DNA from: GBS-DC sp964451985
Lineage (GTDB): Bacteria; Armatimonadota; Fimbriimonadia; Fimbriimonadales; GBS-DC
Length of the DNA: 27,157 nucleotides
Assembly (NCBI GenBank): GCA_964451985.1
Contig: CAYVKB010000033.1
Span: 1 to 27,157 of the forward strand
Direction: 5' to 3'
Positions 1-7,480 of the stretch are shown in pieces (within the stretch, counting starts at the first letter, position 1; the number at the start of each line of letters is the position of its first letter). The notes below the pieces were generated by a model. The model was given only the letters and a program-made list of their open reading frames with translations. It searched no databases and was not told the DNA's origin. A program made the position numbers and the translations under genes.

Positions 1-2
1 CG

Positions 3-1115
3 TCCTCGCCGACGAAACCGTCTCTACCTACAACCCCTGCCACGCGCCGCTTCTGGGAACACTCGCGCGTGTCGCCCCACCAGATGGTGGTGTGGCTCAC
101 CCAGCTTCGTTCGATGCTCAGGGCGGGGGTATCGCCTGCAAGCGCGTTTCAGAACTTGGGACAGCGCAGCCCGCACAAAGGCTTGCAGCACGCCAGCGCG
201 GAGATAGCGCATGACACCGCTCACGGAGTAGCTATTTCCGACGCGATGAGTAAGTACCCGGAGCTGTTTCCGTGCTTTCTGGTGGGGGCATTCCGTGCCG
301 CTGAACACGGGGGCTACCTACCAGAGATGATTGAACGCATAATGGACTACTACGAGCAAAATCGCGTGGTGCACCGCTGGACGAAGTACACGCGGGGCTG
401 TCTGTGGCTGGTTGTGCTGCTGGCGCCGCTGATTGCACCGTTCGGAATTGGCTTTGTGTGGGCGTTCGCCGAGTTTCAGGGGGGCGGCTCGGCGGATGCG
501 CTCCGCGTACTGGGTGCGAATGTAGGCAGGGCATTCCTGCGGTTCGGCTTGCCCACGATGTTGATTCTGATAGCGCTGATGCTGCTGATTTACCTAGTTG
601 GCGGCTCCGAACGTCTTGGCGCGCGCTTGCGAGCGAACGGGCTGGGCTTTTCCCTATACGCCGATTGGATACGCGCCCAATCGCTGGAGCAGTACCTGTT
701 CCATCTTAGCCGCCTCACGCAGGCGGGCGTGTATCCCGCCACCGCGCACACGCTGGCGGCAGGCGCAATCCCCAACCTCGCGCTCGCGGAAGCCCTACTG
801 ACGATAGACCTTGAGCGCACTGAAGGCGCGGCGCACATCGACGCTGCCTTAGAACGCTCTGGACTGTTTCCCCTCGAGGAAATTATGATGGCACGCACAG
901 GCATACAAACGGGCGAGGTGCCCAGCGTGTTGCAAACCTTAGCCAACTGGTACAAGCAATGGGCTGCTGAACGCACGCAACAGTTACCGAGAACGTTCTT
1001 TACGCTCATGAGCTTGATTAGTGCCATCGCGACTGGCATCGTCATCCTCGCCCTCGTGTGGGGCTACTACTCGAGTGTATTTGACGCGGCGGATCGGTTT
1101 ATGGGCGTGGAGTAG
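3..1115 (+). CDS. Type II secretion / type IV pilus inner-membrane platform protein (PilC/GspF-like), 5' partial
   Basis: This is an integral membrane platform protein of the T2SS F-domain family, which in type IV pilus and type II secretion systems supports pseudopilin assembly next to the ATPase. The frame is open to the window edge with no stop, and residues before the GTG at 69 (FWEHSRVSPHQM, then LTQLRSMLRAG) resemble the usual lead-in to the first F domain, so the real start probably lies upstream. Two F-type repeats are visible: one around LTQLRSMLRAGVSPASAF and one around LFHLSRLTQAGVYPATA, each followed by hydrophobic spans (VVLLAPLIAPFGIGFVWAF, TMLILIALMLLIYLV and, near the end, LMSLISAIATGIVILALVW). 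It ends 19 nt before the CAP-domain gene. No pilin or ATPase gene is in the window, so pilus and secretion roles cannot be separated. The family call is fairly sure; the exact system is not. Confidence 0.8.
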   Translation, partial: SSPTKPSLPTTPATRRFWEHSRVSPHQMVVWLTQLRSMLRAGVSPASAFQNLGQRSPHKGLQHASAEIAHDTAHGVAISDAMSKYPELFPCFLVGAFRAAEHGGYLPEMIERIMDYYEQNRVVHRWTKYTRGCLWLVVLLAPLIAPFGIGFVWAFAEFQGGGSADALRVLGANVGRAFLRFGLPTMLILIALMLLIYLVGGSERLGARLRANGLGFSLYADWIRAQSLEQYLFHLSRLTQAGVYPATAHTLAAGAIPNLALAEALLTIDLERTEGAAHIDAALERSGLFPLEEIMMARTGIQTGEVPSVLQTLANWYKQWAAERTQQLPRTFFTLMSLISAIATGIVILALVWGYYSSVFDAADRFMGVE

Positions 1116-1120
1116 TGTTA

Positions 1121-1128
1121 GGTATCCT
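1121..1128 (+). promoter_or_regulatory. Possible -10 box (GGTATCCT) of the CAP gene
   Basis: GGTATCCT ends 6 nt before the ATG at 1135. If it is used as a -10 element, transcription would begin at about the A of the ATG, giving a leaderless mRNA. The hexamer TATCCT is a weaker match than the other boxes in the window and no -35 is apparent. Confidence 0.4.
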
Positions 1129-1134
1129 ACACTT

Positions 1135-1602
1135 ATGCCGCAACAACGCCGTGAGCTGAGCCAGCGCGAGCCGACCGAGCGCGAACTGCGCCAGCTGGAG
1201 CAGCACGTCCACCGCCTGATTAACGAGCGACGCCAGCGCGCCAAGCTACCTCCGCTCGCTTGGCGCGAGGATGTCGCCCGCTGCGCCCGCGACCACAGCA
1301 AAAACATGGCGGAACGCAACTTCTTTGACCATACAGACCCCCGCTTGGGCGATGTGGACAAGCGTTTAAATCGTTTTCGGATACCGTGGCGTGCCTGTGG
1401 TGAGAACATCTTCATGCTTAGCGGCTACAGCAACCCTGCGCAGGTCGCCGTACAAGGCTGGATGGACAGCCCCGGACACCGCGCGAACATTCTGCAAGAA
1501 GAGTTCACCCACGCAGGGATTGGAATCTTTTATCGCAAGCGTGACCGTATGTATTACCTGACTCAGATTTTCATTCGCCCACCCGACGGAACCAAACGCT
1601 GA
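1135..1602 (+). CDS. CAP (SCP/PR-1-like) domain protein, apparently without signal peptide
   Basis: This 155-aa protein is a compact CAP-superfamily domain. Visible family features are the early helix with His in CARDHSKNMAERNFFDH, the GENIF motif, the WMDSPGHRANIL signature and the closing strands YYLTQIFIRPP. Bacterial CAP proteins are usually exported and their biochemical role is poorly defined. Here the N-terminus (MPQQRRELSQREPTEREL) is charged and hydrophilic, with no signal peptide or membrane anchor. A longer reading to an upstream start would overlap the preceding gene and also adds no clear signal. I chose the ATG at 1135 because a -10-like box sits just before it and the preceding gene ends at 1115. 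No Shine-Dalgarno sequence is present. The family call is confident; function is unknown. Confidence 0.82.
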   Translation: MPQQRRELSQREPTERELRQLEQHVHRLINERRQRAKLPPLAWREDVARCARDHSKNMAERNFFDHTDPRLGDVDKRLNRFRIPWRACGENIFMLSGYSNPAQVAVQGWMDSPGHRANILQEEFTHAGIGIFYRKRDRMYYLTQIFIRPPDGTKR

Positions 1603-1609
1603 GTGATTG

Positions 1610-1617
1610 GGTATCAT
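1610..1617 (+). promoter_or_regulatory. Possible -10 box (GGTATCAT) upstream of recX
   Basis: GGTATCAT lies just after the CAP stop codon. Transcription from it would give a leader of roughly 65 nt before recX, which has its own Shine-Dalgarno sequence. No good -35 is visible, so this is a weak call. Confidence 0.35.
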
Positions 1618-1687
1618 TAAACGAATCATCTTTCGTGGGATGTTAACTGCGTCATGAGGCGTCCGTCGTTCAGGAGGCAGGCGAGCG

Positions 1688-2155
1688 ATGCAGGATGGGC
1701 GTTCGGAGCGCCTAACGCAGGCGATTGCACAGTCGCTGCGTTGGCTTCGGCAGCGTGACCTTTCCACGCACGAACTGGCGCAGCGGTTAACAGCAAAAGG
1801 CTTCACGGAAACGGAAACGCGCGAGACGATTGACTGGCTAATTGCAGAAGGCTATCTTTCCGACGCGCGTTTAACGAAGCGACTGACCGAGCGGTACACG
1901 GAGGAGCAGCCGTCGGGTCGTCTGCGCATCGAGCAGGAGTTCGCACGCCGTGGCTTGAACCCGCCCGAGTGGGAAGGCGACGAGGAGAGCCGCGCCGTAC
2001 GCGCTCTGTACCTGCGTTTTGGCGAGCCGCCTGCAGAAGCCGATCCGCGCCAAACTGCGCGCTGGTTTCGGTTCCTGCTGCAGCGCGGCTTCGATCCCGA
2101 AACCGCTCAGTGTGCCCTGCGCCGCTGGAACCCGCAGCTGAACGACGTACCATAA
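1688..2155 (+). CDS. recX: Regulatory protein RecX
   Basis: RecX binds RecA filaments and limits RecA activity in recombination and the SOS response. This 155-aa product has the three-helix repeats of the family: RQRDLSTHELAQRLTAKGF, then WLIAEGYLSDARLTKRL, then a segment with PSGRLRIEQEFARRGL, and a final repeat ending FDPETAQCALRRW. Its length is typical. An AGGAGG sequence 10 nt before the ATG supports this start. The next gene, rny, begins 28 nt after the stop with its own strong ribosome binding site, so the two are probably co-transcribed. recA is not in the window. Sequence similarity among RecX proteins is low, but the pattern of aromatic and basic positions fits well. Confidence 0.82.
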   Translation: MQDGRSERLTQAIAQSLRWLRQRDLSTHELAQRLTAKGFTETETRETIDWLIAEGYLSDARLTKRLTERYTEEQPSGRLRIEQEFARRGLNPPEWEGDEESRAVRALYLRFGEPPAEADPRQTARWFRFLLQRGFDPETAQCALRRWNPQLNDVP

Positions 2156-2183
2156 CCCAAAACACGCTCAAGGAGGTTTTCTG

Positions 2184-3764
2184 ATGGAACTTATCTATGG
2201 AGTTATAACCGTCGTTCTTATGCTGATGGCTGCAGGCGCAGGCTACCAAATCGCGCTGCGACGCGCGCGTCAACATGCGAACACCGCTGCCGGCGAAGCG
2301 CAGCGCACGCTGGACGAGGCGCGACGCGAAGCGGAACGAATCGCCCAGCAACGCGCCCAACTGGAACGCGAATGTGAAACCCTCAGGCGTGAGGCAAGTA
2401 TTCAGGCGCGCGAGGATGCTCACAAAATCCTCGAGCAAGCCGAACAAGAAGCCCGCGAAAAACGTGCTGAAATCCTCAGGCTCGAACAGCGCCTGCTCCA
2501 ACGCGAGGAACTCTTAGAACATCGATTCGAACTGCTGGAGCAGAAAGAGCTTGCGCTGCTGGAGCGCGAGGCGCTGCTGACCAAAAAGCAGGGCGAACTG
2601 CGCGAACTGATGCATCAACGCCGATTCGAGCTGGAGCGCATCAGCGGCATGAGCGCGGAGCAAGCGCGTGAAATTCTGCTGAAGGAAGTGCGCGACGAAA
2701 TCGAACACGAGGCGGTCATCCTCGCACGCCAAATCGAGGAAGACGCCCGCCGCGAAGCCGAACGGCGTGCCCGCGAAGTGATTCTCGATACCGTGCAACG
2801 CTGCGTAGTCGATCATGTGGCGCACAATACCATCACCGTCATCCATCTGCCCAGCGAGGACATCAAAGGGCGCATCATCGGGCGTGAAGGGCGCAACATC
2901 CGCCACTTTGAGCACGTCACGGGAGTCGATGTGGTGGTAGACGACACGCCCGAAGCCGTTGTGCTGTCGTCTTTTGAACCGATTCGGCGCGAGATTGCCC
3001 GAATCACGATGCTGAACCTGATTAACGATGGGCGCATCCACCCCGCGCGAATCGAGGAGGAGTACGAACGCGCCAAAAACGAAGTCGAGCGGCGTATCTG
3101 GCAAACGGGCGAGGAGGCGGTGCTGCAGGTCGGACTAACAGGCGTGCATCCTGAAATCGTGCGCACGCTCGGCAAGCTGCGCTACCGCACCAGCTACGCG
3201 CAGAATGTGTTAGACCATTCCGTCGAAGTCGCCACGCTTGCAGGGCTGCTGGCAGCGGAGCTGAAATTGGACACGCGCATCGTCAAGCGTGCCGCGCTGT
3301 TCCACGACATCGGCAAGGCGCTGGAGAACACCACCGAAGGTCCCCACGCGTTGGTGGGCATGGAGTTCGTGCGGCGCTATGGCGAGCCAGAAATCGTGTG
3401 CAACGCCGTCGGTGCGCACCACCATGACATCGAACCGACCAGTCTGGAAGCGCACGTGGTGATTATCGCCGACTCGATCTCGGCGGCGCGCCCAGGCGCA
3501 CGGCGCGAATCGCTGCAACAATACCTGCGCCGCATGCAGGATCTGGAGCGCATCGCGACGGGCTTTGAAGGCGTGGAGAAGGTATACGCGATTCAGGCCG
3601 GGCGCGAGGTGCGCGTGCTGGTCAAGCCGAACGAGGTAGACGACTTGCGCGCCCACCAACTCGCCCGCGAGATTGCGCACAAGATTCAGTCCGAGCTGGA
3701 GTATCCCGGTCAGGTGAAGGTGACCGTGATTCGCGAGGTGCGGGCGCACCACGTGGCGCACTAA
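2184..3764 (+). CDS. rny: Ribonuclease Y
   Basis: RNase Y is a membrane-anchored endoribonuclease that starts mRNA decay. The 526-aa product has the full family layout: an N-terminal transmembrane segment (about residues 3-24), a long Glu/Arg-rich coiled coil to about residue 200, a KH domain with the RNA-binding GREG loop (G233-G236, in GRIIGREGRNI), and an HD phosphohydrolase domain with metal ligands in the HDIGKALE motif (H374, D375) and the later GAHHHDIEP and ADSISAARPGARRE motifs. The C-terminal segment ending in VKVTVIREVRA is also typical. An AAGGAGG sequence 7 nt before the ATG fixes the start. It follows recX by 28 nt. RNase Y is common in Firmicutes, Thermotogae, Chloroflexi and Armatimonadetes and absent from most Gammaproteobacteria. 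Confidence 0.96.
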   Translation: MELIYGVITVVLMLMAAGAGYQIALRRARQHANTAAGEAQRTLDEARREAERIAQQRAQLERECETLRREASIQAREDAHKILEQAEQEAREKRAEILRLEQRLLQREELLEHRFELLEQKELALLEREALLTKKQGELRELMHQRRFELERISGMSAEQAREILLKEVRDEIEHEAVILARQIEEDARREAERRAREVILDTVQRCVVDHVAHNTITVIHLPSEDIKGRIIGREGRNIRHFEHVTGVDVVVDDTPEAVVLSSFEPIRREIARITMLNLINDGRIHPARIEEEYERAKNEVERRIWQTGEEAVLQVGLTGVHPEIVRTLGKLRYRTSYAQNVLDHSVEVATLAGLLAAELKLDTRIVKRAALFHDIGKALENTTEGPHALVGMEFVRRYGEPEIVCNAVGAHHHDIEPTSLEAHVVIIADSISAARPGARRESLQQYLRRMQDLERIATGFEGVEKVYAIQAGREVRVLVKPNEVDDLRAHQLAREIAHKIQSELEYPGQVKVTVIREVRAHHVAH

Positions 3765-3878
3765 TTCGCATGGTCGCGCTCCGGCGGAAACGTGCACGCC
3801 GTAGCAAGCGCGTCACCCGATAATTTTGTCTATCATAAACAACAAGTTAGGCGGCGAACAGGAACTCCTTCAGAAGTG

Positions 3879-3886
3879 GGTATAAT
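3879..3886 (+). promoter_or_regulatory. -10 box (GGTATAAT) of the unknown membrane protein gene
   Basis: A perfect TATAAT preceded by GG lies 22 nt before the ATG at 3909. No -35 is visible at the usual distance. The short purine-rich leader (GCGAGAGAGTAAGCA) may act as a weak ribosome binding site. The rest of the 3765-3908 gap shows no gene or clear terminator. Confidence 0.6.
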
Positions 3887-3908
3887 TCTAAAAGCGAGAG
3901 AGTAAGCA

Positions 3909-5495
3909 ATGTCTATACCAAATGGAGCCAACGACGCTGGGCACGGATGGGATGGGCATGAACCACTCTTCCGTGATGTGCCACTTGAACAGAGCGACTG
4001 GGCAGGTCTTTATGAGGTGTTGAAGCAGGTGAACCAGCCCAAAGCGGAGTTAGTACGAGCGCAATATGAAGTAGTGCGTGTCGCCTATCAGAACTACATA
4101 AAGGCGCGTAAAGAGGAAATTAACATCTATGCTCAGCAGCGGCGCGATGACGAGATGTACAACCGCGAGGTTTATGAGCAACGACGCCAAATCGCTGAGA
4201 ATATCAAGGAAATTCACCTGCGCTGGCAACCGAAGATCGATCATCTACTTGAGGAACACAACCATGCCTTTCGAGAGGCGTACCGCCGTGCGGCACTGGC
4301 TGGCATCAATCTGCGCGGCGACCCGATCCTGGGCATCGGGCTGGCTGAAGAAAACGACGGCAACACCAACGCGCAGGGAGATAGTATCTCCACATCTAAG
4401 ACAGACACGCCCCCTGATAAAAACGAAGGCAACACCAACGCGCAGGGAGATAGTATCTTCACATCTAAGACAGACACGCCCCCTGATAAAAACGACACTA
4501 CTGGCTCCTCAAAGTCCAATGAACCGATCACTCCTGAAGAGGCAGCGCAGGACGACCACCTATCAACAGAGCAGTCATTAGTCATGCCTCACTGGCTGCA
4601 CTGGGTTGCGCCGTTGCTAATTGGACTGACAATCGGGCAGATTCTACTGGTGGGCATCGGGCATCCGCGTGAAGATTGGAAGTCGCTCTCGTTCTGGGTT
4701 GCTTCGCTCGCTGGCATGCTGAGTATGCTTCTCTGGTATCGCGGGGTGTGGGGAATGAGCAGTGCCATCAGTGATCTGTATCATCTGTTTGACTGGGGAG
4801 CGGTTAAAGCCCGACACACTGCACGACTGGGTGGACTCCTACTAACACTTTTTGCGATTCTACCCCCCGCCCTGATTGTGCTCACACTGTACTGGTTCCC
4901 CACTACGGGAACGCACGATTCCCGACTGCTTCCCGTGTTTGCACTGTTGCTGATGATGACACTGCTGGGAGTGGGGCTGGTAAGTGGATATTTGCAGGGG
5001 CGTGCGCAGGTTGTGAGCAACACGGTGCAGAGCGAATCGGAAAAGCGCGGTTCGCAACAGCAAGTTCAACAGGAGCAACCACGCCCCGTCGAACGCCAGC
5101 CTACGGAGCAGGGCAACACAGAGCCATCGATCGACAGCGAGCCGCCACATCCGACAACACCGCCGCCAACTGCCAATTCGACCGATAGGCTTCTTCGCGA
5201 GGCATTTGAGGCAATCGGCGATGCGCGAGGTGCCTTCCACAACTTTCGCCGCTCACGCGAAGTGATGCAGCAAGAACTTGCCCCCTATGAGCAGATGTTG
5301 CGAGATTTGCAGCCTCGTCCTATTTATAACAATCTCCCACCGTGGGCAAAGCAACAGCTTCAAACACTCTATAACCAGTGGCGAGATGCCTTCTGTGCGT
5401 TTCTGGATTGTGTCGCGGAATCCGCACGCGAGTGTAAAGATGGACAGCATATCGAACAGTGTATCGCTGACTTCAAGCATAAACTGATGGTCTAA
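3909..5495 (+). CDS. Unrecognised four-helix membrane protein with coiled-coil N-terminus and repeated linker
   Basis: I do not recognise this 528-aa protein. Residues 1-150 are charged and helical (for example KARKEEINIYAQQRRDDEMY), probably coiled coil. Residues about 150-225 form an Asp/Ser/Thr-rich linker holding two copies of a 23-residue unit (core NTNAQGDSI, then TSKTDTPPDKN). Four hydrophobic helices follow at about 229-250, 260-281, 307-330 and 340-360. A Gln/Glu/Pro/Thr-rich stretch and then a helical C-terminal domain (about 425-528) complete it. The even number of helices and lack of a signal peptide suggest that both large hydrophilic ends lie in the cytoplasm. Base composition looks more AT-rich than its neighbours by eye, which may mean later acquisition. 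It stands alone between rny and pepF with its own -10 box. A scaffold or signalling role is possible but not shown. Confidence 0.75.
   Translation: MSIPNGANDAGHGWDGHEPLFRDVPLEQSDWAGLYEVLKQVNQPKAELVRAQYEVVRVAYQNYIKARKEEINIYAQQRRDDEMYNREVYEQRRQIAENIKEIHLRWQPKIDHLLEEHNHAFREAYRRAALAGINLRGDPILGIGLAEENDGNTNAQGDSISTSKTDTPPDKNEGNTNAQGDSIFTSKTDTPPDKNDTTGSSKSNEPITPEEAAQDDHLSTEQSLVMPHWLHWVAPLLIGLTIGQILLVGIGHPREDWKSLSFWVASLAGMLSMLLWYRGVWGMSSAISDLYHLFDWGAVKARHTARLGGLLLTLFAILPPALIVLTLYWFPTTGTHDSRLLPVFALLLMMTLLGVGLVSGYLQGRAQVVSNTVQSESEKRGSQQQVQQEQPRPVERQPTEQGNTEPSIDSEPPHPTTPPPTANSTDRLLREAFEAIGDARGAFHNFRRSREVMQQELAPYEQMLRDLQPRPIYNNLPPWAKQQLQTLYNQWRDAFCAFLDCVAESARECKDGQHIEQCIADFKHKLMV
4352..4489 (+). repeat. 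Two tandem copies of a 69-bp in-frame repeat
   Basis: The sequence from about 4352 to 4420 is repeated at 4421-4489 with a period of exactly 69 bp and only a couple of base differences (GACGGC/GAAGGC and ATCTCC/ATCTTC). It encodes a 23-residue unit in the linker of the membrane protein. The near-identity implies a recent duplication, or active expansion and contraction, in a flexible region. Confidence 0.9.
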
Positions 5496-5512
5496 GGTGT
5501 ATGGATGCCTTG

Positions 5513-5530
5513 TGTACCTTCAGGTACAAT
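5513..5530 (+). promoter_or_regulatory. pepF -10 box (GGTACAAT) inside an inverted repeat
   Basis: GGTACAAT at 5523-5530 ends 10 nt before the ATG at 5541, predicting a leader of about 4 nt. The box overlaps a perfect inverted repeat, TGTACC-TTCA-GGTACA (5513-5528), which could serve as an operator or simply be chance. No -35 match is found 16-18 nt upstream. Confidence 0.65.
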
Positions 5531-5540
5531 CCTCTCTGCT

Positions 5541-7334
5541 ATGAAAACCGAGCTACCCCGTTGGGACATGAGCGTGGTCTATCCCGGGCTCGACTCGCCC
5601 GAATATGAGCGCGATTTTCGAAGTTTTGTGCGTGCGCTGGACGAACTGGAGGGCTTATTCGACGAGGCGCAGATTGACCGCACCGACGCGCCGCTGAACC
5701 CCGACCTCGCCGCGGGCGTGCTGGAGCGCATCCTACCCGTCTACAGCGCACTAAACGACCAAGCGTGGACGCTGAGCGCGTATGTGTATGCGTTTGTGAC
5801 GGTCGACTCGCGCGACGAGTATGCGCAGGCGCGCCTGAGTGAGCTGGAGCGTCAGTCGGTACGCCTGTCGAAACTCAGTACACGCCTGACGGCGTGGGCA
5901 GGCTCGCAGGAGGTGGAGGCTTTAATCGAGCGTTCGGAGCAGGCGAAGCAGCACGCTTACTGGCTGCGCCGCGCCCGAATCGCCGCCGAGCATATGATGT
6001 CGCCCGCGGAGGAAGCCCTCGCCGCCGAGATGCAACTCACAGGCGGCAACGCATGGAGCAAACTCTACGGCAACCTCACCTCGCAGATTCAGGCGGAGGT
6101 CGAAATCAAGGGCGAGAAGCAGACGCTCACGATGAGCATGCTGCGCAACTTGGCGTATGACCCCGACCGCGAAGTGCGTCGCGCTGGTTATCAGGCGGAG
6201 CTGCAGGCGTGGGAACAGCACGCGATGCCCATCGCCAGCGCGCTGAACGCGATTAAGGGCGAAACGAACTTGCTCACGCGCCGCCGCGGTTGGGACAGCC
6301 CGCTGCACGCCTCGCTATTCCGCAACGCTATCGACGAGGCGACCCTGAACGCGATGCTGGACGCCGCCTACGAAGCGTTCCCGGACTTCCGACGCTACCT
6401 GCACGCGAAGGCGCGTCTGCTGGGCATCGAGCGGTGCGCATGGTACGACATCTTCGCGCCCGTGGGCAAGGAGCCGAAACGCTGGGAGTACGACGAGGCG
6501 GCGCAGTTTATTATCGAGCAGTTCGCCACCTACTCGCAGAAGATGAGCGATTTCGCCCGCCGCGCCTTCGAAGAGAACTGGATAGACGCCCCGCCGCAGC
6601 CGGGCAAGCGGGACGGCGCGTTCTGCATGCGCCTGCGCAAAGATGAATCACGTATCCTTACCAACTACAAGCCCGCGTTCGGCGGTATGAGTACGCTGGC
6701 GCACGAGCTGGGGCACGCCTACCATAACCTGTGCCTCGCAGAGCGCACCTACCTACAGCGTCAAACGCCCATGACGCTCGCCGAGACCGCCAGCATCTTC
6801 TGCGAGACGATTATTCGCCAGGCTGCGCTACGCGACGCCGACCGCGAGGAGCAAATCGCCATTCTGGAAGCCTCACTGCAGGGCGCGTGCCAGGTGGTGG
6901 TGGACATTACGAGCCGGTTTATCTTTGAAAAGACCGTGTTCGAACAGCGCAACGAGCGCGAGCTGAGCACGCGTGAGCTGTGCGAGATTATGCGCGACGC
7001 GCAACTGCAAACCTACGGCGACGGTCTCGACGAGAACGCCTTACATCCGTATATGTGGGCGGCGAAGCCTCACTACTACGGTAGCGCGTTCTACAACTAC
7101 CCGTATATGTTTGGCTTGCTATTCGGGCTGGGTTTATACGCGCTGTATCTGGACGACCCCAACGGCTTCCGCGCCCGCTACGACGACCTGCTCTCACGTA
7201 CTGGGATGGCAGACGCGCCCACTCTCGCCGCCGAGTTCGGCTTCGACCTGCGCACGCCTGACTTTTGGCGCGGCGCGTTCAACGCGATTCGCAAAGATAT
7301 CGAACGATTCGAATCGTTGGCGCAGAGTGGGTAG
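5541..7334 (+). CDS. pepF: M3-family oligoendopeptidase F (zinc metallopeptidase)
   Basis: This cytoplasmic zinc peptidase hydrolyses short peptides. The 597-aa product carries the M3 active site: zinc ligands in the HEXXH motif (H388-E-L-G-H392) and a third ligand, probably E415 in MTLAETASIF, about 23 residues later. The N-terminal helical domain (WDMSVVYPGLDSPEYERDF) and the C-terminal YGSAFYNYPYMFGLLFGLGL segment match the PepF group, and the length is normal. An upstream in-frame ATG at 5505 exists, but I prefer 5541: the conserved N-terminus MKTELPRWDMS begins there and the -10 box lies between the two, so the upstream codon would not be transcribed from it. No Shine-Dalgarno sequence precedes it. 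It converges with carA. The symbol follows the family; exact substrate range is unknown. Confidence 0.93.
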   Translation: MKTELPRWDMSVVYPGLDSPEYERDFRSFVRALDELEGLFDEAQIDRTDAPLNPDLAAGVLERILPVYSALNDQAWTLSAYVYAFVTVDSRDEYAQARLSELERQSVRLSKLSTRLTAWAGSQEVEALIERSEQAKQHAYWLRRARIAAEHMMSPAEEALAAEMQLTGGNAWSKLYGNLTSQIQAEVEIKGEKQTLTMSMLRNLAYDPDREVRRAGYQAELQAWEQHAMPIASALNAIKGETNLLTRRRGWDSPLHASLFRNAIDEATLNAMLDAAYEAFPDFRRYLHAKARLLGIERCAWYDIFAPVGKEPKRWEYDEAAQFIIEQFATYSQKMSDFARRAFEENWIDAPPQPGKRDGAFCMRLRKDESRILTNYKPAFGGMSTLAHELGHAYHNLCLAERTYLQRQTPMTLAETASIFCETIIRQAALRDADREEQIAILEASLQGACQVVVDITSRFIFEKTVFEQRNERELSTRELCEIMRDAQLQTYGDGLDENALHPYMWAAKPHYYGSAFYNYPYMFGLLFGLGLYALYLDDPNGFRARYDDLLSRTGMADAPTLAAEFGFDLRTPDFWRGAFNAIRKDIERFESLAQSG

Positions 7335-7382
7335 TCGCAACCTGTTGGCGCAAGGCAATTGAGACACCTCGCTTACGGCTCG

Positions 7383-7452
7383 GAATGGCAATCGGGCTTA
7401 ACCGAGATAAACTTGCCATTCTGAGCAAGGCGAGGAATCTCGCCATTCCTCG
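7383..7452. terminator. Hairpin pair between convergent pepF and carA
   Basis: GAATGGCAA (7383-7391) pairs with TTGCCATTC (7413-7421), with an inner TCGG/CCGA stem. A second hairpin follows: CGAGGAAT (7431-7438) with ATTCCTCG (7445-7452), loop 6 nt. Neither is followed by a clear T-run on either strand. They could be a weak bidirectional terminator or a fragment of a dispersed intergenic repeat; the bases from 7335 to 7480 hold no gene. Confidence 0.45.
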
Positions 7453-7480
7453 ATAAGCAACTCACAGGTGCAATCCGTCC

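Noticed and set aside
1803..2501. 232-codon minus-strand open frame across recX and rny
   Set aside because: It overlaps two confident genes and has no recognisable motif or ribosome binding site.
5505..5540. Alternative pepF start at 5505
   Set aside because: It lies upstream of the -10 box and adds residues not typical of the family.
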